From Streptomyces tubercidicus (lineage in GTDB: Bacteria > Actinomycetota > Actinomycetes > Streptomycetales > Streptomycetaceae): a stretch of DNA of 64,000 nt. The translations under genes and the position numbers were made by a program. Location of the stretch: positions 1,116,001 to 1,180,000 of the forward strand of contig NZ_CP114205.1 of the NCBI RefSeq assembly GCF_027497495.1, written 5' to 3'. This document shows positions 16,573-24,268 of the stretch, piece after piece. The notes beneath the pieces were generated by a model. The model saw only the letters and a list, made by a program, of their open reading frames with translations. It made no database searches and was not told where the DNA came from. Position 1 is the stretch's first letter. Each line of letters opens with the position of its first letter.

Positions 16573-17805
16573 ATGGCCAAGACCGAGATCGCCGCAGCCC
16601 CGCTGTCGGCCTTCGGCCGCAAGTTCCTGCCGCTCATGACGTCGGCTCGGATCGCGGTTCTTCAGCCGAACCTGGCGGACGTCGTCGAGTACCGGAAGTC
16701 CGGCCTGTCGCTGAACCACGTGGTTGGCTGCCCGCTGGAGTGCAGCTACTGCATCCGCCACCTCTACAAGAACTTCGAGATTAAGGTGCCGCGCGCGCTG
16801 ATGTCGGACGAGGAAGCCGTGGCCGCCCTGACCGGTCACCAGTATTTCCGGCCGCACGTCACCCCGATCCAGCTGTTCAACAAGGCCACCGACCCGATGC
16901 TTCCCGTCGTGAAACCGCACACGTTCAACACGCTGCGGCTGCTGGACGAGCGTGGCCTGACCAACCACGTCCTGGTCATCACCCGCTGGCGCGTCGAGGA
17001 AGAGGACTGCGCCATCCTCAACTCCTTCAAGAACATCAAGGTGACGGTTCTGGTCACCTACTCCGGCATTCAGCACACGGGCATCGAGCCGGTCGACTCG
17101 AATATCGCCGCGACCAGCCTCAAGACCCTGTACGCCAACGCCAAGTCGTACCGGACGATCCTGTACTGGCGGCCCATCGTGCCGGGCCTCAACGACACCG
17201 ACAAACACCTGGCCGCCGCGAAGGCCCTGTCGGAACACGCGCACGCCACGGTGTTCACCGGTCTGTTCTTCCGGGACGAGATCGCCGCGTACTACGAGGA
17301 GGAAGGGCTCCCCTCGCCGTACGACTCGACGGCCCGGCGGAAGATCATGCCGGAGCAGATGGAGGAACGAATTCTGGCCCTGTTCCGGCGCTCCGCGGAT
17401 TCCGAGGAGCCGTGGGGGCCCCTCTTCCGGAAGACCTCGTGCGGCGTCGCATACGCCCAGGGCCTTGCCGACTACAACGGACACTTCGGGATCAAGGAGC
17501 TCTGCGACATCTGCCCGAAGCGTCAACTCGGGCTGTGCGCGGCAGCGTGGAATGCACCGGCAAAGGCGGACGCCGACAAGCTCGCCGCTGAGCTGGGCGC
17601 CACGGGGCCGGTTGAGATCACCGAACGGGCGATCATCACCGAGGGCCTGGCCGAGCAGCCCCGCTACTTCATGCAGCACGGCTACGGTTTCCAGGTCCAC
17701 AGCCGCGAGCACCCCCACCGCGAGCGCAGGCACGGCCGCGCCGAGATCGGATGGCAGGGGCAGCAGGAAGGAACCACTGATCATGAGCCCGCTGACTTGG
17801 CCTGA
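16573..17805 (+). CDS. Radical SAM protein with C-terminal auxiliary cysteine cluster
   Basis: 410 aa from ATG 16573 with GAGGAG 8 bases upstream. The radical SAM CxxxCxxC motif is VVGCPLECSYCIRH (about residues 54-61), so it should bind a 4Fe-4S cluster and cleave S-adenosylmethionine. Near the C-terminus four cysteines (SCGV... then ELCDICPKRQLGLC, about residues 300-335) form a likely second Fe-S site. The core loosely recalls SplB-like proteins acting on nucleic acid, but no RiPP recognition domain is seen and the substrate is unknown. It overlaps the downstream exonuclease gene by 23 bases, first in a four-gene operon. Confidence 0.85.
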   Translation: MAKTEIAAAPLSAFGRKFLPLMTSARIAVLQPNLADVVEYRKSGLSLNHVVGCPLECSYCIRHLYKNFEIKVPRALMSDEEAVAALTGHQYFRPHVTPIQLFNKATDPMLPVVKPHTFNTLRLLDERGLTNHVLVITRWRVEEEDCAILNSFKNIKVTVLVTYSGIQHTGIEPVDSNIAATSLKTLYANAKSYRTILYWRPIVPGLNDTDKHLAAAKALSEHAHATVFTGLFFRDEIAAYYEEEGLPSPYDSTARRKIMPEQMEERILALFRRSADSEEPWGPLFRKTSCGVAYAQGLADYNGHFGIKELCDICPKRQLGLCAAAWNAPAKADADKLAAELGATGPVEITERAIITEGLAEQPRYFMQHGYGFQVHSREHPHRERRHGRAEIGWQGQQEGTTDHEPADLA

Positions 17806-18391
17806 GTCCCTGTTCGTCGTCGATGTCGAGGGGAACGGGGCCAACCCGCCGGACTTGGTCGAGGTGGCGGCGATTCCCATGCAGGCCGGGATGCCGCAGC
17901 CCGACGGGGCCCGGTCGTGGCTGATCCGGCCCCCTGAACCGATCGCAGGCCGCATCAGCCGCATTCACGGCATCACCAATGACATGGTGGCCGATGCTCC
18001 CCTGTGGGACGAGGTCGCCGGGGATGTCGCTGATGTGCTTAAGAATGCGTGGATCTGCGCACACTCCGCCAGTGTCGAATACAGGGTCCTGACCCGGCAC
18101 ATGCCCACCTGGCAGCCCGCAGGGGTGATCGACACCCTACGGCTCGCCCGTGCCACGTTCCCCGGTCACAAGGCCTTCGGCCTGGACGCCCTCATTACCC
18201 ACACCCGCATCAGCCTGGACGACGTGGCCGGCACTCGTCATCGCGCCGCCTACGACGCGCACGCAACCGGGCTGCTGTTGCACCACCTCGCCTCCCACTA
18301 CGACATGTGGGAGGCCATGGTCGTCAAGGCAGTACCGCCGGGCATGCCCGGCCTGCCCGAACCCGAACCCGAGGAGGACACACTGTGGTAG
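17783..18391 (+). CDS. DEDDh-like 3'-5' exonuclease (DnaQ/RNase T fold)
   Basis: 202 aa from ATG 17783 (AAGGAA upstream). Exo I is FVVDVEGNG (D-x-E). Exo II would be AHSASVEYRVL, where the usual Asp is Glu. Exo III is HRAAYDAHATGLLL with the general-base His and the last Asp. This is a DnaQ-type domain alone, like those used in proofreading, RNA trimming or nucleotide removal. The acidic substitution may change metal geometry but could keep activity. It overlaps both neighbours in the operon. A Pro/Glu-rich tail ends the protein. Confidence 0.8.
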   Translation: MSPLTWPESLFVVDVEGNGANPPDLVEVAAIPMQAGMPQPDGARSWLIRPPEPIAGRISRIHGITNDMVADAPLWDEVAGDVADVLKNAWICAHSASVEYRVLTRHMPTWQPAGVIDTLRLARATFPGHKAFGLDALITHTRISLDDVAGTRHRAAYDAHATGLLLHHLASHYDMWEAMVVKAVPPGMPGLPEPEPEEDTLW

Positions 18392-18969
18392 CCACCCGTG
18401 TAGCGTTCACCGGCACCCACTCCACCGGTAAGACCACACTGATTCAGCGCGTCGAGATGGAACTGCGAGCCACCGGTCTCACGGTGGCTCGCACCCCGGC
18501 CTCGTTCGCCCAGCAGGCCGCGGAACTCGGCTTCCCCAAGCTGCACAAGCAGAGCCCCGAGTGCACTGAGTGGATCATCGCGGCCTCCGCCACCGCTGTC
18601 GCCGAGGCGACCCTGAACGCGGACATCGTCCTGATCGACCGTTCCGCCGTGGACCCCCTGGCCTACTACATGGCCGCGCTGGAGCGCTCGGGTCAGGAAC
18701 CCGACACGAAGGCCGTGGGTGGGCTCGTCAGCCTGGTCCACGCCCACGCCGCCACGTACGACTTCCTGTTCGCGACCGTGCTGAACCCGGCCCTGCCGCT
18801 CGGTGACTGCCGGGATCGCGACCCGGACTACCGCGCAGCCGTCGACCGGAACGTGCACTCCCTGATCCACAGCCTCGACCTGCCTCACCAGAAGATCACC
18901 AGCGCGGACGACGAGGGCAACGCCGTTTCCACCCTGGTCGAACGCATCACCGCCAAGGCTGCGTCGTGA
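18385..18969 (+). CDS. P-loop ATP/GTP-binding protein (nucleoside/nucleotide kinase-like)
   Basis: 194 aa from GTG 18385, which has GAGGAGG 6 bases upstream and overlaps the exonuclease stop. Walker A is TGTHSTGKTTL; Walker B-like ADIVLIDRSAVDPLAY carries the D-R pair seen in NadR-kinase/thymidylate-kinase-like AAA_28 proteins; a lid-like RDRDPDYRAAVDRNV follows. This suggests phosphorylation of a small nucleoside-like molecule, though the substrate is not evident. The stop overlaps the next start (GTGA). Confidence 0.75.
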   Translation: MVATRVAFTGTHSTGKTTLIQRVEMELRATGLTVARTPASFAQQAAELGFPKLHKQSPECTEWIIAASATAVAEATLNADIVLIDRSAVDPLAYYMAALERSGQEPDTKAVGGLVSLVHAHAATYDFLFATVLNPALPLGDCRDRDPDYRAAVDRNVHSLIHSLDLPHQKITSADDEGNAVSTLVERITAKAAS

Positions 18970-19742
18970 CGGCTCCCGGGGGCACCATTTCCATCGCTGG
19001 GAAGACCGTCTCTCGCCTGGGCTTCGGCACCATGCGCCTCGCGGGGCGCGACTCCTGGGGCATGTCTGATGACCGAGTCGGGCCGATGACTGTTCTCCTG
19101 GAGGCGATCCGCGTCTTCGGGATCACGCACATCGACACCGCCGACGCCTACGGCCCTTACACAGTCGAAACGCTGATCCGCGACTGCCTGCCTCCCTCGC
19201 GCTTCGACCTGGACCTGCTGATCGCCACTAAGGTCGGCATGGTTCGTCCCGGCCCCCGTATGTGGGCTCCTCTCGGACGGCCGACCTACCTTCGAGCAGC
19301 CGTGGAGGCCAGCCTTCAGCGTCTCGGCGTCGAGCAGCTGGACCTCTGCTACCTCCACCGCAACGACCCCTCTGTGCCCTTCTTGGACCAGGTCGGCGCA
19401 CTCGCCGAACTGCAATCCGAGGGGAAGATCGCCCACATCGGCCTGTCGAAAGTGAGCCCGGCCGAGATCGACCAAGCCTCGGAAGTCATTACGGTGGCAG
19501 CAGTACAGAACAAGCTCAGCCTGGTTGTGCAGGACGACCTCGGGACGGTCGAGCACTGTCGAACGCTGGACATCCCGTACGTCGCTTACTCCCCCCTGGG
19601 CACGGGCACACTCGCCGAGCACGGCGGCGCCGGGAAGGCTCTTCGGTGGCTTCTCGGTCTCGGCCCTCACGTCGTACCGCTCCCGGGCACCAGCAACTCC
19701 GAACATCTCCGCGAGCTGGTCGACGGTCTCGCCTCCGAATGA
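18966..19742 (+). CDS. Aldo/keto reductase
   Basis: 258 aa from GTG 18966, coupled to the kinase-like gene. The AKR tetrad is complete: Asp and Tyr in HIDTADAYG, Lys in IATKVGM, His in LCYLHRND. The NADPH-binding end (PLPGTSNSEHL) is present. It is shorter than typical AKRs (280-330 aa). It would reduce an aldehyde or ketone made by the pathway, or detoxify one. It is the last gene of the operon, 115 bp before the island's right junction. Confidence 0.85.
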   Translation: MTAPGGTISIAGKTVSRLGFGTMRLAGRDSWGMSDDRVGPMTVLLEAIRVFGITHIDTADAYGPYTVETLIRDCLPPSRFDLDLLIATKVGMVRPGPRMWAPLGRPTYLRAAVEASLQRLGVEQLDLCYLHRNDPSVPFLDQVGALAELQSEGKIAHIGLSKVSPAEIDQASEVITVAAVQNKLSLVVQDDLGTVEHCRTLDIPYVAYSPLGTGTLAEHGGAGKALRWLLGLGPHVVPLPGTSNSEHLRELVDGLASE

Positions 19743-19856
19743 GCTCCGTCGTGCACAGCAAGGGCCCCTCGAATTCGCCGAAGTCGACTTCGAGGGACAG
19801 GCGGACGGTGCCAAGGCAGCGTAGTACCTCGTCAATGTGACACCCTTGTCAATCCA

Positions 19857-20146
19857 ACCTGCGGCTGGACTGGCTGATGTGGTTCGCCGCGCTGTCACCG
19901 GCCTATGCCCAGGCGTGGTTTGTGCCGTTGGTGGCCCGGCTGTTGGAGAACGACCGGGACACCTTGCGGCTGCTGCGGGGCAATCCGTTTCCTGATGTCC
20001 CGCCGGCCCGGATCAGGGCGCGGGTCTTCCGCTACCGCTTCACGACCTGGCAGGAACTGCGGGATACCGGGGCGTGGTGGCACCGGACCGAGGAGCGGGA
20101 GTTTCTGCCGCCGGTCGCGCGGTCAGCTCTTCGCGGAAGGCGATGA
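19857..20146 (+). pseudogene. Displaced native 3' end of the lipase-maturation-factor gene
   Basis: In the reading frame of the parent gene it encodes LRLDWLMWFAALSP...NDRDTLRL...GAWWHRTEEREFLPP, about two-thirds identical to the C-terminus now attached to the upstream copy. It has no start of its own except an internal ATG (19877) without ribosome site, so it is probably silent. Its last 107 bases overlap the convergent TPR gene. Confidence 0.85.
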
Positions 20147-21128
20147 CCATATCGCGCGCATGACGCAGGCCGATGCGGGTGAAGTCCTTTTCCAGGGTGG
20201 CGAGTTCGGCCAGTGTCTCCTCCTGGTCGCGGCCGAGGCGGGCGCGGGACTTGGCGAGCCCGAGCCGGGAGAGGGCGATACCACGGGGCTCCTGCATCTC
20301 GCGGAACTCCCGCAGCGAGAGGGTGTAGGTCTCCCGTGCGGACTCGTAACGGCCCGCCCGGTAGAAGACGTTGCCGCGCATCTTGTGGTTGTACGCCAGC
20401 GCGCTCGCCAGGTCCATGGTGCGGCAGATCTCCTCCGCCTCGGACAGCAGCGTCAGCGCCCGTTCCGTCTCGCCCTGTACGGACAGCACATCGGCGACAC
20501 CGCGCAGCGACCAGGCGCGCCCGCGGTGGTCATCGGCCTCGGCGGCGATCCGGACGGACTCCTCGAACAGCTCCAGGGCCTTGTCGTAGCCGCCGGTGTT
20601 GCGGTGCATCTGGGCGATGCCGGACATCGCCCAGACCATGTGCCGGGCCTCGCCGTGCTTGCGGCCCTGTTCGAGCAGCTGCTCATGGAGCTCGGCGACC
20701 GCGGCGTAGTCGCCCTGTATTCGGCCGGTTTCGGCGAGGCCGGCGAGGGAGTAGCCGTGGGCGAGGCGGTCGCCGCTGCCGTCGGCCAGCGCGACGGCGT
20801 GGGTGAGCAGCCGGCGGGCGAGCGGCAGGGTCCCGCACTGGCGGGCCAGGGTGCCGCCGCTCCACAGGGCCCAGGCCATGGCGCCCGGCTCACCGGCGGT
20901 GCGGGCGCTGCGGTAGCTCTCCCGCCAGGCGTCGCCCGCCTCCGCCACCCGGCCGAGCCGGCGGTTGGCCTCGGCGACCGCGAGCGCGGCCCGGGACCGC
21001 TCCAGTGAGGTGCCCGCCTCGGCATGTGCCTGGCTCGCCTTCGCCAACACCTCCTCGTAGGAGGAGTTCACACCCAGGGCCGAGCCCAGCTCGCCTTGGT
21101 ATTCGGGGGCGAATGCCTTGCCATACAT
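20040..21128 (-). CDS. TPR-repeat protein
   Basis: 362 aa of TPR-like helical hairpins (about six units, e.g. YSLAGLAETGRIQGDYAAVAE and NVFYRAGRYESARETY), typical of AfsR/SARP-type C-terminal domains but without a DNA-binding or NB-ARC part. It starts MYGKAFAPEYQGELG; GAGAGGG lies about 12 bases upstream. It has a Pro/Thr-rich tail. Its 3' end overlaps the convergent LMF fragment, so the original arrangement was two tail-to-tail overlapping genes. Function unknown. Confidence 0.75.
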   Translation of the reverse strand: MYGKAFAPEYQGELGSALGVNSSYEEVLAKASQAHAEAGTSLERSRAALAVAEANRRLGRVAEAGDAWRESYRSARTAGEPGAMAWALWSGGTLARQCGTLPLARRLLTHAVALADGSGDRLAHGYSLAGLAETGRIQGDYAAVAELHEQLLEQGRKHGEARHMVWAMSGIAQMHRNTGGYDKALELFEESVRIAAEADDHRGRAWSLRGVADVLSVQGETERALTLLSEAEEICRTMDLASALAYNHKMRGNVFYRAGRYESARETYTLSLREFREMQEPRGIALSRLGLAKSRARLGRDQEETLAELATLEKDFTRIGLRHARDMVIAFREELTARPAAETPAPRSGATTPRYPAVPARS

Positions 21129-21435
21129 AAATCTGTGGCCCTCTCGACTTCTCTCCGTGCCTTGATCAATAACCTACGTTCGGTGGAGGGGCCAATGAGT
21201 CCGTCCGCATGTGGGTTGTGACGTACGACTGGAGTGCTACGGAGGGGGAGCGTGGTCATCTTGAGGATGTACGGGTCCGTCAGGGTTCCCCCTCCGATGG
21301 GAGAGGACCGCGGGCCTTCCCGGCGGGGGTTCCGGGGGCTCCGCTTGCCCCAACAGGCGTAACGGGACACCCTGCTGACGACCGCTCAACTACCACCACC
21401 GACCACGACCACCGACCCCGAGCACGAGGTGTGGC
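21129..21435. other. 307-bp intergenic region
   Basis: Divergent promoter region between the TPR gene and the Tat-exported lactonase. It contains AT-richer DNA near 21150-21185. I saw no gene, RNA or convincing operator. Confidence 0.5.
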
Positions 21436-22638
21436 ATGGGAGCAGAAGGCACGGGAACGCAGGCCGGGACCGGCCGCCGGCGGTTCCTCGGCACCGTCGC
21501 GGGGCTGGGGCTGGCCGCGGCCGCCGGGACCGGCCTGGCCTCGATGAAGGACAGCGGGCCCGCCCCGGCCCCGCACCGCCCGGAGCGCCGCCCGCCGCGC
21601 ACCCGACCGCTCTTCCTGGGGACGTACACCTCGGTCGACGGCGGCGGCACCGGCGTGGGATTCGCGACGTACGACACCGTGACCGGGCAGATCACCGCCG
21701 GCGGGGTGGTGGCCGGGGTCGCCGATCCCTCGTACCTCGCCCTGGCGCCATCCGGCCGGACACTCTACGCGGTCGATGAGCGGGAGCAGGGCGAGGTGAC
21801 CGCGATGGCGCTGCGGCCGGACGGCGCGCCCGCGGTGCTGGGCACCCGGTCCACCGGCGGCGCGGGCCCCTGCCATCTGTCGGTGCATCCCGGCGGGCGC
21901 TGGCTGCTCAGCGCCCACTACCTCTCCGGCAGCGTCGCCGTGCATCCGGTCGACCGGGCCACCGGCGCCCTGGGCGAGCGTACGGATCTGGTCACGCACT
22001 CCAGCCCGCCGCCCGGCCCCGGACAGGACGGGCCGCACGCCCACCAGATCATCACGGCCCCGGACGGCCGCCATGTACTGGCGGTGGACCTCGGCAACGA
22101 CACCGTTTACACCTACCGTCTCGACACCTCGGACGGAAAGCTCACCCAGGTGTCACGTGCGGCGCTGCGCCCCGGGGCCGGTCCGCGGCATCTGACGTTT
22201 CATCCCTCGGGCCGCTTCGCGTATCTGGCCAACGAGGTCGACAACACGGTCGTGGTCTGCCGCTACGACCGCCGCAGCGGACGACTCACCCCCGGGGCGC
22301 CGCAGTCCACCGGCACCGGGTCCGGCACCAACTATCCCGCCCAGTTCCTGGTCACCAGGGGCGGCAGCTTCGCCTATCTCGCCAATCGCGGTCACAACAG
22401 CCTGACCCGCTATGCCGTGGAGGCGGCCGGGGCCCGGCTGCGGCTGCTGGACACCGTGCCCGTGGGCGGGGACTTCCCCCGGCAGATCGCCTTCTCGCCG
22501 GATCAGCGGTGGCTGTTCACGGCGAACCAGAAGTCGGGGTCGGTGACGGTGTTCTCGGTGGACGCCCGGACCGGGGCACTGCACCGCGCGGGCACGCCGT
22601 TCCAGGCTCCGGTCCCGGTGTGCGTCCTGCCGCGGTGA
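21436..22638 (+). CDS. Tat-exported lactonase-family seven-bladed beta-propeller
   Basis: 400 aa with a twin-arginine signal (GRRRFLGTVAGLGLAAAAG). The rest is a lactonase/6-phosphogluconolactonase-like (Pgl, YbhE) propeller with repeated blades such as PSYLALAPSGRTLYAVDE, HLSVHPGGRWLLSAHY, HLTFHPSGRFAYLANE and RQIAFSPDQRWLFTANQ. Export argues against a pentose-phosphate role and for an extracellular lactonase or binding protein. The stop lies before a bidirectional terminator. Confidence 0.85.
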   Translation: MGAEGTGTQAGTGRRRFLGTVAGLGLAAAAGTGLASMKDSGPAPAPHRPERRPPRTRPLFLGTYTSVDGGGTGVGFATYDTVTGQITAGGVVAGVADPSYLALAPSGRTLYAVDEREQGEVTAMALRPDGAPAVLGTRSTGGAGPCHLSVHPGGRWLLSAHYLSGSVAVHPVDRATGALGERTDLVTHSSPPPGPGQDGPHAHQIITAPDGRHVLAVDLGNDTVYTYRLDTSDGKLTQVSRAALRPGAGPRHLTFHPSGRFAYLANEVDNTVVVCRYDRRSGRLTPGAPQSTGTGSGTNYPAQFLVTRGGSFAYLANRGHNSLTRYAVEAAGARLRLLDTVPVGGDFPRQIAFSPDQRWLFTANQKSGSVTVFSVDARTGALHRAGTPFQAPVPVCVLPR

Positions 22639-22702
22639 GCGCCACGCACGGCTGACGGGGGTGTGGTTCCGGCCGGGTACGAGCCCGCGGCAGCCCAAAG
22701 AG

Positions 22703-22734
22703 CCGGCCGGCGCGGGCTGAGCCGCGCCGGCCGG
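22703..22734. terminator. Bidirectional terminator
   Basis: CCGGCCGGCGCGG (22703-22715) and CCGCGCCGGCCGG (22722-22734) form a perfect 13-bp stem with a 6-nt loop between the convergent lactonase and aminotransferase genes. Confidence 0.7.
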
Positions 22735-22741
22735 GGAGCTA

Positions 22742-24010
22742 CTAGCTCGCCTGCTGCTCGTAGCCGACGAGCCGGACGCAGACGGCGAGGCCCTCGATGG
22801 CCTGCTCCAGCTCCGCGAGGCCCGGGTAGCTGGGCGCGATCCGGATGGTGGCGTCGCGCGGGTCGTCGCCGTACGGGTGGGTGGCACCGGCCGGGGTCAG
22901 CACGATGCCCGCCTCGGCGGCGCGGCGGACGACCTCCTTGGCGCAGCCGTCCGGCACTTCGAGGGTGACGAAGTAGCCGCCCTTGGGGTCGGTCCACCGG
23001 GCGAGTCCGGTACCGCCCAGCTCCGCCTCCAGGATCCGGGCGACGCTCTCGAACTTCGGCTGGAGCAGGGCGCGCTGGCGCTCCATGTGGGCCCGCACCC
23101 CGTCGGCGTCCTTGAGGAACAGCGCGTGCCGCAGCTGGTTGACCTTGTCCGGGCCGATCGACCGCTTGGCGTTGTTGGCCAGCAGCCACTGCACATTCGC
23201 GGGGGAGGAGCCGAAGAAGGCGACACCGGCGCCCGCGAAGGTGATCTTCGAGGTGGAGCCGAACACGAACGCGCGGTCCGGGTTCCCGGCGTCCGCGCAG
23301 GCGGCGAGCAGATCGGCGATCTCGGCCGGTTCGTCGGTGAGGTGGTGGGCGGCGTAGGCGTTGTCCCAGAATATTCGGAAATCGGGTGCGGCGGTGCTCA
23401 TCGCGGCCAGTCGCGCCACCGTCGCGTCGCTGTAGCAGACCCCGTCCGGGTTGCTGTACTTCGGGACGCACCAGATGCCCTTGACGGCCGGGTCCTCGGC
23501 GGCCAGCCGCTCCACGACGGCCATATCCGGCCCCTCGGCCGTCATCGGCACCGGGATCATCTCGATCCCGAAGCGCTCGCAGAGGGCGAAGTGCCGGTCG
23601 TAGCCCGGGACCGGGCACAGGAACGCGATCCGCTCCTGCCCCGCCCAGCGCGACTCGGCCCCCGGCAGCACGCTCAGCAGGGCGTGCACCAGGCAGTCGT
23701 GCATCAGCTCAAGGCTGGAATTGCCCGCCGCGAGGAGCTGCCCGACCGGCACCTGGAGCAGCTCGGCGAAGATCTCCCGGATCTCCAACAGGCCCTGCAG
23801 ACCACCGTAGTTGCGTACGTCCGTGCCGTCGGCGGCGGTGCGCTGACCGGCCGGCAGGCTCAGCAGGTCCGCGGAGAGGTCCAGCTGCTCCGGCGCCGGC
23901 TTGCCCCGGGTGAGGTTCAGCGAGAGCCCGCGCCCGGCAAGATCCTGATAGTCCTTGCGGGCCTGCTCAAGGAGCCCGCTCAGGGCGTCGGCGCTCAGCT
24001 CGGTGGTCAT
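22742..24010 (-). CDS. PLP-dependent aminotransferase, AspT-like (class I)
   Basis: 422 aa from ATG 24010 (GAGAGGAAACACC upstream). Signature LTRGKPAPEQLDLS at the N-terminus, the YGGLQGL substrate loop, Asp and Tyr PLP contacts (FWDNAYAAHHL) and the Schiff-base Lys in FGSTSKITFAGAG. This matches the actinobacterial aspartate aminotransferase subgroup (Pfam Asp_aminotransf, Corynebacterium AspT type), which transfers amino groups between aspartate and 2-oxoglutarate. The longer frame upstream is rejected because it has no ribosome site. Confidence 0.85.
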   Translation of the reverse strand: MTTELSADALSGLLEQARKDYQDLAGRGLSLNLTRGKPAPEQLDLSADLLSLPAGQRTAADGTDVRNYGGLQGLLEIREIFAELLQVPVGQLLAAGNSSLELMHDCLVHALLSVLPGAESRWAGQERIAFLCPVPGYDRHFALCERFGIEMIPVPMTAEGPDMAVVERLAAEDPAVKGIWCVPKYSNPDGVCYSDATVARLAAMSTAAPDFRIFWDNAYAAHHLTDEPAEIADLLAACADAGNPDRAFVFGSTSKITFAGAGVAFFGSSPANVQWLLANNAKRSIGPDKVNQLRHALFLKDADGVRAHMERQRALLQPKFESVARILEAELGGTGLARWTDPKGGYFVTLEVPDGCAKEVVRRAAEAGIVLTPAGATHPYGDDPRDATIRIAPSYPGLAELEQAIEGLAVCVRLVGYEQQAS

Positions 24011-24268
24011 GGTGTTTCCTCTCAGGCCGGTGGCGCCGCGGGGCCGGCGCCCGGGTCTTCGGTACTGCCTGCCGAGGATACAAACCCCCGTTCGAAAACC
24101 CCGGCCAGGTCCAAGTGGATCTTGCTTGGTACCGGTTTGGGCCGGTTTGGGCACCCACGGAACCCGTGAATCCGTCGGCGGTGACCCGGACCGCGGCGCG
24201 CGGCGTTCGGGGGAAGGCCGGGTGTCGCAGAGGGGGGCCGGGCGGCGCGGCTCGTACGTTCGGGCGGC

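Larger units (their letters stand above)
14563..19860. mobile_element. 5.3-kb island inserted within the lipase-maturation-factor gene
   Basis: The native gene is split: its body ends at 14562 and its 3' end resumes at 19857, with the only exact shared core being ACCT (14563-14566 and 19857-19860). Removing one core plus the interior restores PYHLRLDWLMWFAALSP in frame, a 475-codon gene (1425 bp, including stop). The island carries its own replacement 3' end, then two hairpins, a DUF397/XRE pair (minus strand), a small ORF, and a four-gene overlapping operon (plus strand). Codon bias is weaker than in the flanks. No integrase, recombination directionality factor or transfer gene is visible, so mobility would need help in trans or is lost. 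A short core with divergent arms fits a serine integrase better than a tyrosine integrase. Confidence 0.75.

Noticed and set aside
14540..19870. Imperfect inverted repeat GTCAATCCA / TTGATTGGC around the reconstructed attP
   Set aside because: Seven of nine positions match with a 9-nt spacer, but the shared core between attL and attR is only ACCT and the attB arms do not match, so I do not claim integrase-binding arms.
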